DNA from: Prorocentrum cordatum
Taxonomy: Eukaryota; Sar; Dinophyceae; Prorocentrales; Prorocentraceae
DNA: 45,000 bases
Assembly: GCA_963575745.1 (NCBI GenBank)
Contig: CAUYUJ010013825.1
Span: 92,501-137,500, forward strand
Direction: 5' to 3'
Shown here: in pieces, positions 32,111 to 42,087 of the stretch
How the letters are laid out: the number at the start of each line of letters is the position of its first letter
Position numbering within the stretch: position 1 is the stretch's first letter
Translations under genes and position numbers: made by a program
The notes under the pieces: model-generated
Told to the model about the DNA's origin: nothing
The model's database searches: none
What the model saw: the letters and a program-made list of their open reading frames with translations, nothing else

Positions 32111-32129
32111 TCCTCCTCTGGGCACCTCC

Positions 32130-34860
32130 CCCGGGGCGCGGATCCACCGGATCTGTCCGGATCTGTCCGGAAACGGTGCCGGAGGCCGCTCTGGGCTCCT
32201 CTGGGCACCTCCCCCGGGGCCGGTTTTGTGAGGATGTCTCAAGCGAGGGCGCCGGTTTGGGATTCGTCGGCGGATCCAGCGGATCTGTCCGGAAACGGTG
32301 CCGGAGGCCGCTCTGGGCTCCTCTGGGCACCTCCCCCGGGGCCGGTTTTGTGAGGATGTCTCAAGCGAGGGCGCCGGTTTGGGATTCGTCGGCGGATCCA
32401 CCGGATCTGTCCGGAAACGGTGCCGGAGGCCGCTCTGGGCTCCTCTGGGCACCTCCCCCGGGGCCGGTTTTGTGAGGATGTCTCAAGCGAGGGCGCCGGT
32501 TTGGGATTCGTCACCGGATCCACCGGATCCCGGATCTGTCCGGAAACGGTGCCGGAGGCCGCTCTGGGCTCCTCTGGGCACCTCCCCCGGGGCCGGTTTT
32601 GTGAGGATGTCTCAAGCGAGGGCGCCGGTTTGGGATTCGTCACCGGATCCACCGGATCTGTCCGGAAACGGTGCCGGAGGCCGCTCTGGGCCCCTCTGGG
32701 CACCTCCCCCGGGGCCGGTTTTGTGAGGATGTCTCAAGCGAGGGCGCCGGTTTGGGATTCGTCACCGGATCCAGCGGATCCAGCGGATCCACCGGATCTG
32801 TCCGGAAACGGTGCCGGAGGCCGCTCTGGGCTCCTCTGGGCACCTCCCCCGGGGCCGGTTTTGTGAGGATGTCTCAAGCGAGGGCGCCGGTTTGGGATTC
32901 GTCGGATCCACCGGATCCACCGGATCTGTCCGGAAACGGTGCCGGAGGCCGCTCTGGGCTCCTCTGGGCACCTCCCCCGGGGCCGGTTTTGTGAGGATGT
33001 CTCAAGCGAGGGCGCCGGTTTGGGCTTCGTCACCGGATCCAGCGGATCCAGCGGATCCAGCGGATCTGTCCGGAAACGGTGCCGGAGGCCGCTCTGGGCT
33101 CCTCTGGGCACCTCCCCCCGATGTCTCAAAGGGCGCCGGATTGTCAGCGGAGGCCGCGGATCTGGGAAACGGTCGCTCTGGGCACCTCCCCCGGGGCCGG
33201 TTTTGTGAGGATGTCTCAAGCGAGGGCGCCGGTTTGGGATTCGTCGGCGGATCCGGATCCAGCGGATCTGTCCGGAAACGGTGCCGGAGGCCGCTCTGGG
33301 CTCCTCTGGGCACCTCCCCCGGGGCCGGTTTTGTGAGGATGTCTCAAGCGAGGGCGCCGGTTTGGGATTCGTCGGCGGATCCACCGGATCTGTCCGGAAA
33401 CGGTGCCGGAGGCCGCTCTGGGCTCCTCTGGGCACCTCCCCGGGGCCGGTTTTGTGAGGATGTCTCAAGCGAGGGCGCCGGTTTGGGATTCGTCACCGGA
33501 TCCGGATCCCGGATCTGTCCGGAAACGGTGCCGGAGGCCGCTCTGGGCTCCTCTGGGCACCTCCCCCGGGGCCGGTTTTGTGAGGATGTCTCAAGCGAGG
33601 GCGCCGGTTTGGGATTTGTCGGCGGATCCACCGGATCCAGCGGATCTGTCCGGAAACGGTGCCGGAGACCGCTCTGGGCTCCTCTGGGCACCTCCCCCGG
33701 GGCTGGTTTTGTGAGGATGTCTCAAGCGAGGGCGCCGGTTTGGGATTCGTCGGCGGATCCACCGGATCCAGCGGATCTGTCCGGGTGCCGGAGGCCGCTC
33801 TGGGCTCCTCTGGGCACCTCCCCCGGGGCCGGTTTTGCGAGGATGTCTCAAGCGAGGGGCCGCTCTGGGCTCCTCTGGGCACCTCCCCCGGGGCCGGTTT
33901 GTGAGGATGTCTCAAGCGAGGGCGCCGGTTGGGATTCGTCCGGCGGATCCACCGGATCTGTCCGGAAACGGTGCCGGAGGCCGCTCTGGGCTCCTCTGGG
34001 CACCTCCCCCGGGGCCGGTTTTGTGAGGATGTCTCAAGCGAGGGCGCCGGTTTGGGATTCGTCGGCGGATCCAGCGGATCTGTCCGGAAACGGTGCCGGA
34101 GGCCGCTCTGGGCTCCTCTGGGCACCTCCCCCGGGGCCGGTTTTGTGAGGATGTCTCAAGCGAGGGCGCCGGTTTGGGATTCGTCACCGGATCCACCGGA
34201 TCTGTCCGGAAACGGTGCCGGAGGCCGCTCTGGGCTCCTCTGGGCACCTCCCCCGGGGCCGGTTTTGTGAGGATGTCTCAAGCGAGGGCGCCGGTTTGGG
34301 ATTCGTCCACCGGATCCAGCGGATCTGTCCGGAAACGGTGCCGGAGGCCGCTCTGGGCTCCTCTGGGCACCTCCCCCGGGGCCGGTTTTGTGAGGATGTC
34401 TCAAGCGAGGGCGCCGGTTTGGGATTCGTCGGCGGATCCACCGGATCCACCGGATCTGTCCGGAAACGGTGCCGGAGGCCGCTCTGGGCTCCTCTGGGCA
34501 CCTCCCCCGGGGCCGGTTTTGTGAGGATGTCTCAAGCGAGGGCGCCGGTTTGGGATTCGTTCCAGCGGATCTGTGAAACGGTGCCGGAGGCCGCTCTGGG
34601 CTCCTCTGGGCACCTCCCCCGGGGCCGGTTTTGTGAGGATGTCTCAAGCGAGGGCGCCGGTTTGGGATTCGTCGGCGGATCCACCGGATCCACCGGACTT
34701 GTCCGGAAACGGTGCCGGAGGCCGCTCTGGGCTCCTCTGGGCACCTCCCCCGGGGCTGGTTTTGTGAGGATCTCTCAAGCGAGGGCGCCGGTTTGGGATT
34801 CGTCGGCGGATCCACCGGATCTGCTCGGAAACGGTGCCGGAGGCCGCTCTGAGCCCCTGT
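32130..34860. repeat. 122-bp satellite with inner 9-bp GGATCCASC repeat
   Basis: About 22 copies, each with CTGTCCGGAAACGGTGCCGG, CTCTGGGCACCTCCCCCGG, GAGGATGTCTCAAGCGAGGG and GGTTTGGGATTCGTC in order. Starts of CTGTCC at 32163, 32285, 32407, 32536, 32658, 32798, 32926 and 33066 give periods of 122, 122, 129, 122, 140, 128 and 140. The surplus comes mainly from extra GGATCCACC/GGATCCAGC units. Degenerate or truncated units lie near 33121, 33777-33860 and 34561. As 122 is not a multiple of 3 and several frames are open at once, the open frames (up to 445 codons) are not taken as genes. Confidence 0.95.
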
Positions 34861-35604
34861 GCTCCCCGCGCCGGGGGTGAGGATGACGGTATTCCACAGA
34901 AACTCCCTCAAATTATAAGTTTAGTTCAGGACGATCAAAATCCCACCCATTAAAAATGGGGTAGACCAAAATCCCGGGCCGTTCACGGATCCCACCATGC
35001 TGGGATCGGCTCGAAGTAAGATGGGGCTCATAAATTGCAATATTATTGCCGTGTTGGGGTCGTCTTGAGGTCATCTTGAGATCCTATCCCGGTCATGTTT
35101 GGAACACGCAACCATCGCGTGGTCATTATGAGGCCACCCTGGGTGCGCTTGGATCCATCTTGTTGCCATCGGGCCATCTCGGCGTCACGCGTTGCTCATG
35201 TGTTTCGTCATCTGCGAGTCGGCCTGAGACGGTCCAGAATCCATGGCGGGATCGCGTTGGGGTGGCATCATCCTGGGTCCTCTGGACGTTATCGTCCGTG
35301 GCCGGAGGCATTCCTGGAAGCATGTTGTGGCCATGGGACGTCTTGGGATCGCGTGCGTGCGAACGCTGAGCACGCGCGCGCGACTTTTCATCTTGCCGAC
35401 GGGTTTACATACATATTATTCCTCCTGCGAGTTTCCAAGGAAACTGTTGTTGGAGCCAAGTCGGCCCTCAGAAACTGAGTGAATCCTTAAGATCGGCACC
35501 GAGGGGAGGTGATGTCAAACATAGGGATAGGGATATGTTTCAAACTGGTAACCGTATACGCTCGGCCTGGAACGTGCTGTACAGCAGCTCAGTCTCTGAC
35601 AACC
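34861..35604. other. Downstream region of the glycosyltransferase gene
   Basis: 34880-35040 is AT-richer with AAAATCCC words. 35050-35370 carries diverged reverse-oriented TCTTGNGGTC-type words of the CCAAGA family. No poly-T run (a retained poly-A on the minus strand) or other gene is seen. Confidence 0.45.
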
Positions 35605-36849
35605 TCAAGGCAAACCCTGCACACACTGCTCAAGCATGGGCCGATGACTCTTGTATACGTCTGTTGCCCACCAAGTCTCTGCAGTGATGCTGGCTCCAAT
35701 GCGACGTCCACAATTGAAATGAAGGATGCCAACGAGAGAGTGATTGCACCCGTCGTAAAATGCGCGGCACATTTCCATGTTCCACCCATAATCAATCGGG
35801 TGAAGACCCTGCGGTCTTGCATTAGAGTCTGTCTCGTTGCTAAGCATCATGAGAGCAGCATGCATGAGGTCTTGGTCTGCCCATCTTAAAACCATGTATC
35901 CATTGTCGAATTGCGACCCACCAATCCGGAGCGAATCAAAAACGTTCCCCATTGCCTCTGCCCATCCACGTTCACGCATTTTTTGGAAGTCCTGCAACAC
36001 AACGCCAGTATTAATTCTGTCTCCAAAATTCAAGAACGGCCGCCAAGTTGCCCCAACCAATTCTTTAGAGTCGAAACGGCCAATTTGCAGATACAGATCT
36101 ACCAGCGACCGTGCTGCAAAGACATCTGTGTCGATGAGAACGCATCTGTTCACAGTGGCAAAGATATCATATGCAAAAGACTTCGAGACTGCAGCGACCC
36201 CGTAGCCATGCGACAGTTTAACTTTCATAATATCAAGTTCCTTCAGTATGGCAACCTCGTCTAATATGTAAAGCTCGTATGCATGAAAACCATTTCTTTC
36301 TAACACATCGGCTAACAAAGCCTGGGAGCCCGACTCCGTAACACAATGAAAAGCATAATCTGAGTCGAGAAGCATTTCAAAGAGTAAGCGCTGCTTCTGC
36401 AAAGAGCCGAGAAACATTTCAAATTCTGCGACAGCCCCTGCACCTATGACTGCGGAGCATAGGTGCGCGCTATCAGGCTGAGCCAGCTTGCTTCCAACGG
36501 CTACCGGTGCCGATTGTAAGGAATTCAACGTGATACTACGAATAGCATTGAATGATCGATTGTACTCCCCCGTTGGAGTCAGCTTCGAGTGCTGGTTCCC
36601 CCCCTCCTGCATGATGGGCACAAACAGCACCAGACACAGGGCAACGGGCACCACCGCGAGAAAACGCCTCACGGGCTTGTCGAGAAGCCCCTGCGCCGTT
36701 TCAGCCGGCGCCACATCACGCAGTGCTTCAGTGTCTTTTTCCGCGAGATGGAAATCGTCTGAGTCATGCTCCTCAGACGGTGACCCGGATTGGCAAATAC
36801 ATCGGTCACGCCCAGACCAATACAATGGGCCAACATGATCTAGCCCCAT
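35605..36849 (-). CDS. Type II membrane glycosyltransferase, GT8/LARGE/GXYLT-like
   Basis: 414 aa, intact, one exon. A cytosolic N-terminus of ~60 residues precedes one membrane segment (about 62-80, FLAVVPVALCLVLFVPI), typical of Golgi or ER type II enzymes. The catalytic region runs from about 165 to 400. It has the metal- and sugar-nucleotide-binding DxD at D240-T-D242 (VLIDTDVFAARSLVDLY), the RINTGVVLQDF block at 278-288, the DQD block at 325-327 and HFNCG at 377-381. These match the layout of retaining nucleotide-sugar transferases of the GT8 type; donor and acceptor cannot be told. The ATG at 36849 is chosen because a spliced-leader relic ends three bases upstream. Absence of introns plus that relic suggests a retroposed mRNA. 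The stop is TGA at 35605-35607. Confidence 0.8.
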   Translation of the reverse strand: MGLDHVGPLYWSGRDRCICQSGSPSEEHDSDDFHLAEKDTEALRDVAPAETAQGLLDKPVRRFLAVVPVALCLVLFVPIMQEGGNQHSKLTPTGEYNRSFNAIRSITLNSLQSAPVAVGSKLAQPDSAHLCSAVIGAGAVAEFEMFLGSLQKQRLLFEMLLDSDYAFHCVTESGSQALLADVLERNGFHAYELYILDEVAILKELDIMKVKLSHGYGVAAVSKSFAYDIFATVNRCVLIDTDVFAARSLVDLYLQIGRFDSKELVGATWRPFLNFGDRINTGVVLQDFQKMRERGWAEAMGNVFDSLRIGGSQFDNGYMVLRWADQDLMHAALMMLSNETDSNARPQGLHPIDYGWNMEMCRAFYDGCNHSLVGILHFNCGRRIGASITAETWWATDVYKSHRPMLEQCVQGLP

Positions 36850-36852
36850 GGG

Positions 36853-36874
36853 CTTGAGCCAGAATTGCTACGGA
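36853..36874 (-). other. Relic dinoflagellate spliced leader
   Basis: On the minus strand this reads TCCGTAGCA..., ending CTGGCTCAAG, and matches the 22-nt dinoflagellate spliced leader at 20 positions (one C to A, one T to C). It is followed by CCC and the ATG of the glycosyltransferase. Such genomic relics arise when a trans-spliced mRNA is reverse-transcribed and reinserted. Confidence 0.85.
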
Positions 36875-36886
36875 TAGAAGGAGGCT

Positions 36887-36944
36887 GCTTCTTGGAAGGC
36901 GCAGGCCTTACATCTGTAGACACGGTCCGCGCCTTCTAAGAAGC
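36887..36944. repeat. 16-bp inverted repeat upstream of the retrogene
   Basis: GCTTCTTGGAAGGCGC (36887-36902) and GCGCCTTCTAAGAAGC (36929-36944) pair at 15 of 16 positions. Related words lie at 30119-30150. Confidence 0.65.
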
Positions 36945-37669
36945 ATAGGATGCTACTAAGAAGCCTTCCCCCCCTCCCCGTACCCCCCTCTGCGCGAGGC
37001 CGACATACCGCCCTTCTGAACGCCTTCTTCGAAGCTCCTTGTCCGCGCTGCCCCGCGGCGTGCAGTGCACGGCTGGGCCCTTTGTTAGGCCAATTCTAAC
37101 AGATGGTCTCCAAGACTGCCACCAGGCCCCAAAAAAGGCCCCAATGGGAGAGCCCAGCTGCCTCCAACATGCCCCCAAGAGGACCCCAAGATGGCCCAAA
37201 AAAGCTCTCAAATGGCTCCCATCTCGGACGATCCGCGAAGGCACGCATGGTTGACTCCTGGGCCTGCTCAGGCTGACTCCGATCTTCGGGTTGACGGCTG
37301 CCCCCTGTCTTTTTGCTTCTATTGCTTGCCCCTACACCTTCCAGATCAAGGCAACTCGCCTGGGCATCGTTTCTGGACAGGTTAGTGAGGATACTTTTTA
37401 GTCAGCGGCCGCGGGCGAGCGCGCTGGCGGCGAGTCCAATCAAAGCGGGGCACGCAGCGACGAATTAACCTAAGGCGACGGAGGGAGGCCACACCTACAG
37501 CGGCAAACCGAGCCCTCACGCAGCAGCCCAGCGGCGGACCGGCGGGTGGGGGGGCAGCTGAAACTGAAACGTTAGTGAGGATACGCGAAGCGTTAAGAAT
37601 TGAGTACGCGGAGCAGGCTTGGAACCGTAGCGCGACTCTCCTTTAGACTCACTTGGCAAATCGTCCATG
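36945..37669. other. No recognised gene
   Basis: 37100-37210 is CCAAGA-type repeat. 37347-37375 carries the GATCAAGGCAACTCGCCTGG motif. GTTAGTGAGGATAC occurs at 37381 and 37571. Confidence 0.5.
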
Positions 37670-37981
37670 TCAGTACAGCGCCCGAGAATGCTCTCCCGGA
37701 GTGCCAATGGCCGTGCGCAATTTGTTCAACGAGGTCACAAACCATCCCCTTCTCCATCCTGGTTGCCCCTCCCTCCGTTGATCGTTCTGGGAGAAGTCCA
37801 ATTTGAAGTTCATGTTCTCTGGCTGCAGGAAGGGAAAGAATGACGCGTAGCCCAGGCGCTCCTGCAGCTTCACTATCTGCGCGCGGGGGCGCTTTTGTGC
37901 TAGATCAGCGCTGGTGCATGCACTGCGCAGAATGACTGACGGGAGGCAGACTTCCTGCAGGGTTGGAACGTGCCCGTTGCT
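37670..37981 (-). CDS. Exon-like fragment, unrecognised
   Basis: A minus frame open from about 37981 to a TGA at 37670 has ordinary protein composition, for example KLQERLGYASFFPFLQPEN and NFKLDFSQNDQRR. The only Met near a start is internal (37873). A CAG precedes ATAGTGAAG at about 37880 and could be a splice acceptor. No family is recognised; it may be a terminal exon or gene remnant. Confidence 0.3.
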   Translation of the reverse strand, partial: SNGHVPTLQEVCLPSVILRSACTSADLAQKRPRAQIVKLQERLGYASFFPFLQPENMNFKLDFSQNDQRREGQPGWRRGWFVTSLNKLRTAIGTPGEHSRALY

Positions 37982-39424
37982 TCACCACAAGGTCTTTCAC
38001 CCACAAGATAGAAGCGCTCTGAGGGGGGTGGAGGAGGAGGAAGAGGAGCAGGAGGAGGAGGAGGAGCAGGAGGAGGAGGAGACGGAGACCCCCTCGCCCA
38101 CGAAGGAGAACAACGAGGAGGGGAGGGGGGGGGAGGGGGCAGGGGCACCAGGTGTCGGTAACGCTGGAGCGGGGTGGCGCACGTCATGGCGGGGGTGCGC
38201 TGCGATCGCCACAGCTTGCGCGACAGCCCCCCGCATGTGCGGGGAGAGAATCCCCCCCCCCCCCCCTACGCAGGGCCCTTACCGTCAACGCGTGTCGGGG
38301 GCGTCCAAGAGGGGGGGGACGCAAATCATGGCCAGCGGCACGTGCGCGGCCCAATGGGGGGACCAGGGACGTAATGAAACAAGCAGGGGCGCCATGAAAT
38401 CTGGGGGGACATCATGGCCCTGGCCAAGATAATTCTCGGCCCCCCCCCAGTCATCGCCCCCCATCTTGGCCGCACTCGACAATGGGGGCAGGGTTGGCCC
38501 GGGTGGCGACCGCTACGCTGAGGGCATTGGTTACGGAACACTTGGCTAAGATATCCCGGGTCTGGAGGCCGGTGGACCACCGATATCGCCGCCGCCCTCA
38601 TCGGATAAGGAACCCTCTAGGGTCTGAAGCCTCGTGGGCACATGCCTTCACAAGCGCCCCCACCCCAGACATCCGGCTGCTCCAATTTTCCCGATGCGTG
38701 GGCCCCGGAGGTCGGGGACGGGGAGGGCCCCCACAATTTCCTCCGCCTCCTCCTCCTCCTCCTCCTCCTCCTCCTGCTCCTCCGCCTCTTCCTCCTCCTC
38801 CTCCTGCTCCTGCTCCTCCCCCTCTCCTCCTCCTCCTCCTCGCTGCGAAGACATCGCGACGGAAGCAATCTTCGGCCTCCCGATTTGTCCGAGGCGTGGG
38901 CCCCGGAGGTCTGGGCCTCCTCCCCGGGGGCAGGTGCTCCGTCCCGGGAGCCCCTCCTCGACGCCCCCGAGGCCCAGCGGGGGGCCCCTAGGAGGCCGAG
39001 GCCGGCCAAACACCCCCGCCCGCTCCCATCTGCTTCGGAGCGTTAGATCTCCAGGGCCTCGCGCGCCTCCCTCCTCCCCCCTCCCTCCTCCCTCCTCTCC
39101 CTCTCCTCACCCTCCCCTCCCCCCTCCCCCCTCCCCCCTCCCCCCACCCACTGCGCACGCGCGCGCGGAGCCACAAGTCCGCTACGACACGCGTCCGCGG
39201 GTAGAGAAAATCAGCGCCATGGTAAGGGATGGGAGGGGGGGTAGGACGTCAGATATGACGCGAGCGCACCTAGCTTGCCCCTCCCCCCTCCCCCCTCCCC
39301 CGCCTCTCCCCTCCTCCCTCCCCACAAGAGGACCAAACACACAGTTTCCAGGGAGACTCCCGCGAGACCGGCCCCTGAGGTCCGACGTGGTGAGACAACG
39401 GCAACATCCCGACACAAGAAAAGG
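37982..39424. other. GGA (38025-38080) and TCC (38741-38847) arrays with unique DNA
   Basis: Poly-C/poly-G tracts lie near 38255 and 38410-38450, and 39060-39310 is CCCTCC-rich. Open frames are low complexity. No gene is supported. Confidence 0.6.
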
Positions 39425-39567
39425 AACTATGCACATACACCGATTCTGGCCAGGCCCATCCTGAGTCCAGGATCGGTGCATACGCCCTCTTACCTTGGCC
39501 AGGAAGGTATATGCACCGATCCTGGGTCAAGGATGGAAGTCGTCAGGATCGGTGCATGTGCATAGTT
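39425..39567. repeat. Nested palindromic repeat
   Basis: Outer arms 39425-39447 (AACTATGCACATACACCGAT) and 39545-39567 pair at about 21 of 23 positions. Inner arms 39456-39482 and 39510-39536 pair at about 24 of 27 around GGATCGGTGCATA. The word GGATCGGTGCAT occurs in both arm sets. It would fold into a cruciform or a double hairpin and may be a small foldback element. Confidence 0.75.
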
Positions 39568-39750
39568 ATCTTTGCCCGATCTCTGCGCCACGTTTCGAAT
39601 CGCATCGATCTGCGAGCGTCCCTGGGCCCGACACGGAGCGAAAACGCCCAGCGCGAAGAAATGGCAGCGCCGGGATCTCTGGTGCGGTGCTGGTACGGGG
39701 CTACCCCGGCGAGCCGCCCGGTCCGCGAGGCCGACCTCTCTAGGAGGGAG

Positions 39751-39785
<35 letters not shown>

Positions 39786-39820
39786 GGAGGAGGAGGAGGA
39801 TTAAGAGGAGGAGGAGGAAA
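39568..39820. other. Unique DNA then GGA microsatellite (39748-39815)
   Basis: No gene. The GGA array directly precedes the LINE fragment. Confidence 0.7.
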
Positions 39821-40930
39821 GGGGCAGTCCAGCTCACCTCAGGCCCGATAGTCTGCGTGATAGATAATGACGGAGTGGTCACTGAGCCCCGTTTCAAACA
39901 CAAGAGAATGGTTTCGATGTGGTGCGGCTTTTGGAACGCTGTTGGGGCTTAGTGGGCCCTGGAAACGACAAGGCCGATTTTGTTACCGGTTCCGTTTTGC
40001 TGTTTTTGCCAGTTCGGACGCCGTTGTTTTACTGGTTCCCATGCCGTCGTTTAACGGGTTCCGGCTCCGGCTTTAATCCTGGAACCGTTTTTGTGCCGTT
40101 TCCGGTCGGCGTTTTTTGCCGTTTCCATTTTCAAGACACTTTTTCGGAGACGGTGAAGAAACGGCTCTGCCGTTTCCGGGGCCCAATAAGTCTTGGGGAC
40201 AGGCCCATCATTGTCCATAAACTTCGTTCACACCTGTCGCTGGAAGACGCAATCACCCTCGGATTTGACCCAGTCCACTGGCAGGCGAACCGCCTTGCGG
40301 ATAAGGCGGCGGAGGAGGGGGCAAAGCTTGCTCAGATCCCCTTCCATGCCAGGCGTCAGGTTGCAGAGGCAGATCACTCGTGCGGCAAAATTTTAGATTC
40401 CCTTCTGGAGATATCGATGGCCCTAGTCCAGCAAGCCCCGACCTTGCATGGAGCCGCGTCCAAGGGCAAGCGTCAGGAAGGGGCCAGAGTCTCCCTTGCC
40501 CTTTTGCGCCAGGAAACATGAGCTCGTCTGGCCCAGCTCGTCGAACAGTCGCCGCACACTGTGGAGCAGCAGGCCCGAGGTTTTTTGCGTTGCACTGTTT
40601 GTTTTCAGCCCGACGTAGGTAAGAGAGAGACTTTCCTCCGATCGGCCTGCCCAGGCCGCCCTGCTAATTACGATTCATCCGTCCCATAAGCTGGAAGCTT
40701 AAAAGGGGCGTCTACTGGTGCCAGCTCTGTGGAGGCGCAGGTGTTCCCTCGAGAGGCAAGCTGCTGAAGTTGGGGAGACCGTGTACCTGGCCTCACTGAT
40801 CATGTGCGGAAGGTGGGGTCGGCCTTGTTGGCAGGGAAGCTTTCTCCTGACCTTAAGGCTTGGACTGAATGATCAGAAGACTGGGTCCGCCTCTTGTCGC
40901 GGCCTTAGGTTCCAGATAGCCGACGCTGTG
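39821..40930 (+). pseudogene. LINE (non-LTR) retrotransposon fragment, RNase H and Cys-rich tail
   Basis: 39821-39951 encodes VCVIDNDGVV and MWCGFWNAVGA, like the DN-x-VV and W-x-x-FW part of LINE RNase H. After the MITE, 40190-40520 encodes VHKLRSHLSLEDA and ANRLADKAAEEGA, the final RNase H block whose D is catalytic. Further on, in other frames, come VYWCQLCGGAG (about 40710) and GKLSPDLKAWTE (about 40840), resembling the short Cys-x2-Cys tail of dinoflagellate LINE proteins. The first two RNase H carboxylates and all of RT are missing, frames shift and stops occur, so it is a dead 3' fragment. Confidence 0.65.
39952..40186. mobile_element. 235-bp MITE with TA target duplication, inside the LINE RNase H
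   Basis: Ends GTGGGCCCTGGAAACGACA and, reverse-complemented, TTGGGCCCCGGAAACGGCA. TA flanks both sides (39950-39951, 40187-40188). The interior is full of CCGTTTT and CCGGTTCC words. TA duplication fits Tc1/mariner-type MITEs. RNase H motifs lie on both sides, so the insertion point is bracketed. Confidence 0.7.
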
Positions 40931-41844
40931 AACAAATCGCGACGTTTGGGGTCTGGGTCGTCCTCGTCCCCAACGGCAAGATTACCCTCCTTCTTATCAT
41001 GATCCTGTTCCCTCCCGCCTCTCACTGTTGTAATATCTTCTTCCTTCTCCATGGCCCCTGATCCGTCGTCCCCCTCCGTCCTCCCTCCTCGACACCTCCT
41101 CCTGCTTGGAGAAACGGCCATCCTGTTCCCCCCCCCACTCACTCTCGTAATATCTTCTTCCTCCTCCATGACCCCTTACTCGTCGTCCCTCCTTCCACTC
41201 CATTCTCCCTCCTCCAAGCGCCTCCTCCTGCTTGGAGAAACGACAACTAAATATCTTGGCGTTGCACACGTCGACGATCCGGAAGAAGAAGACCACAAAA
41301 CACTCCGCGCGCTCCTGTTGAAATAGGGAGGTCAAGCTTCGGGCTCCGTGGTTGCAGCAGCGGGCTGGGGCAGCAACCAAGCCAGACAAGGACTGGGCGC
41401 ACGAGTAAAACATGGGCGGGAGCAGACGGAAGGAGATGAAGAGGAGGAGAAGCACAACAGGAACCCCGCTCACGACGAGAGACATCGATTCGAAGAGTTA
41501 AAGACGTAGCGAGGCTCGAGCTCAATGGAAGACCCCGAGCGCCTCCCCTCAGGTCCCACCCTGGCAGGAGACACTGAGGAGAGGGGCCGATGAGACCCAA
41601 TAGGCATCGTGGCGTGTGTCACGCCAAGCGCCGCCAATATTGCTAAACCCACTGCTTTGCTGTTAATTCAGCAAGTGATGAAAACGACCTGCTGGCATTA
41701 AGTGCTAAGTTACCCAAAGGGCAGAAAAAACTGGCACACCTTTGCTGAACACAAACGTAAATTGCTTACGTTGTTATTAAGATATCATTGCACATATTTC
41801 GTGCTGTATGATTCCAACATGTGCGCGCGCATGCGAGCTTCGTT
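40931..41844. other. ~105-bp tandem duplication (41017-41122, 41140-41245) and unique DNA
   Basis: The two copies share GTAATATCTTCTTCC, CTCCATG and CGCCTCCTCCTGCTTGGAGAAACG-like words (identity about 80%). 41330-41840 is ordinary DNA without a recognised gene. Confidence 0.6.
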
Positions 41845-42087
41845 TTATTCCTGATGCAGGGGATACTCGCACAATAATCGCTCGAGATCAACGAGTGTCC
41901 CCGCATGGTACTCTTTGACAAGGATGATGGGATGCTGGGGGACGATGCTTGCCTGGTCCGGGATGATACGATCCCATGTCCAAACTGAGCGATGGGGCAT
42001 AACCAACTGTAAGGTGTAATGTCCCAAGGCGGCCCGATAAGTCGAGGGGTCGAGGCGGCCACGAGGCGGCCACGTCGACGGATCCAT
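41845..42087 (-). CDS. Exon-like ORF, unrecognised, 80 aa
   Basis: Starts at an ATG directly after AATTAG (a possible splice acceptor) and ends LLCEYPLHQE then stop. Composition is that of a folded protein (YRAALGHYTLQLVMPHR, VWTWDRIIPDQASIV), unlike the low-complexity frames around it. No family is recognised. It may be the last exon of a gene reading leftward. Confidence 0.3.
   Translation of the reverse strand: MDPSTWPPRGRLDPSTYRAALGHYTLQLVMPHRSVWTWDRIIPDQASIVPQHPIILVKEYHAGTLVDLERLLCEYPLHQE

Noticed and set aside
32811-34148. 445-codon plus frame in the satellite
   Set aside because: 122-bp unit shifts frame each copy; openness is a property of the unit.
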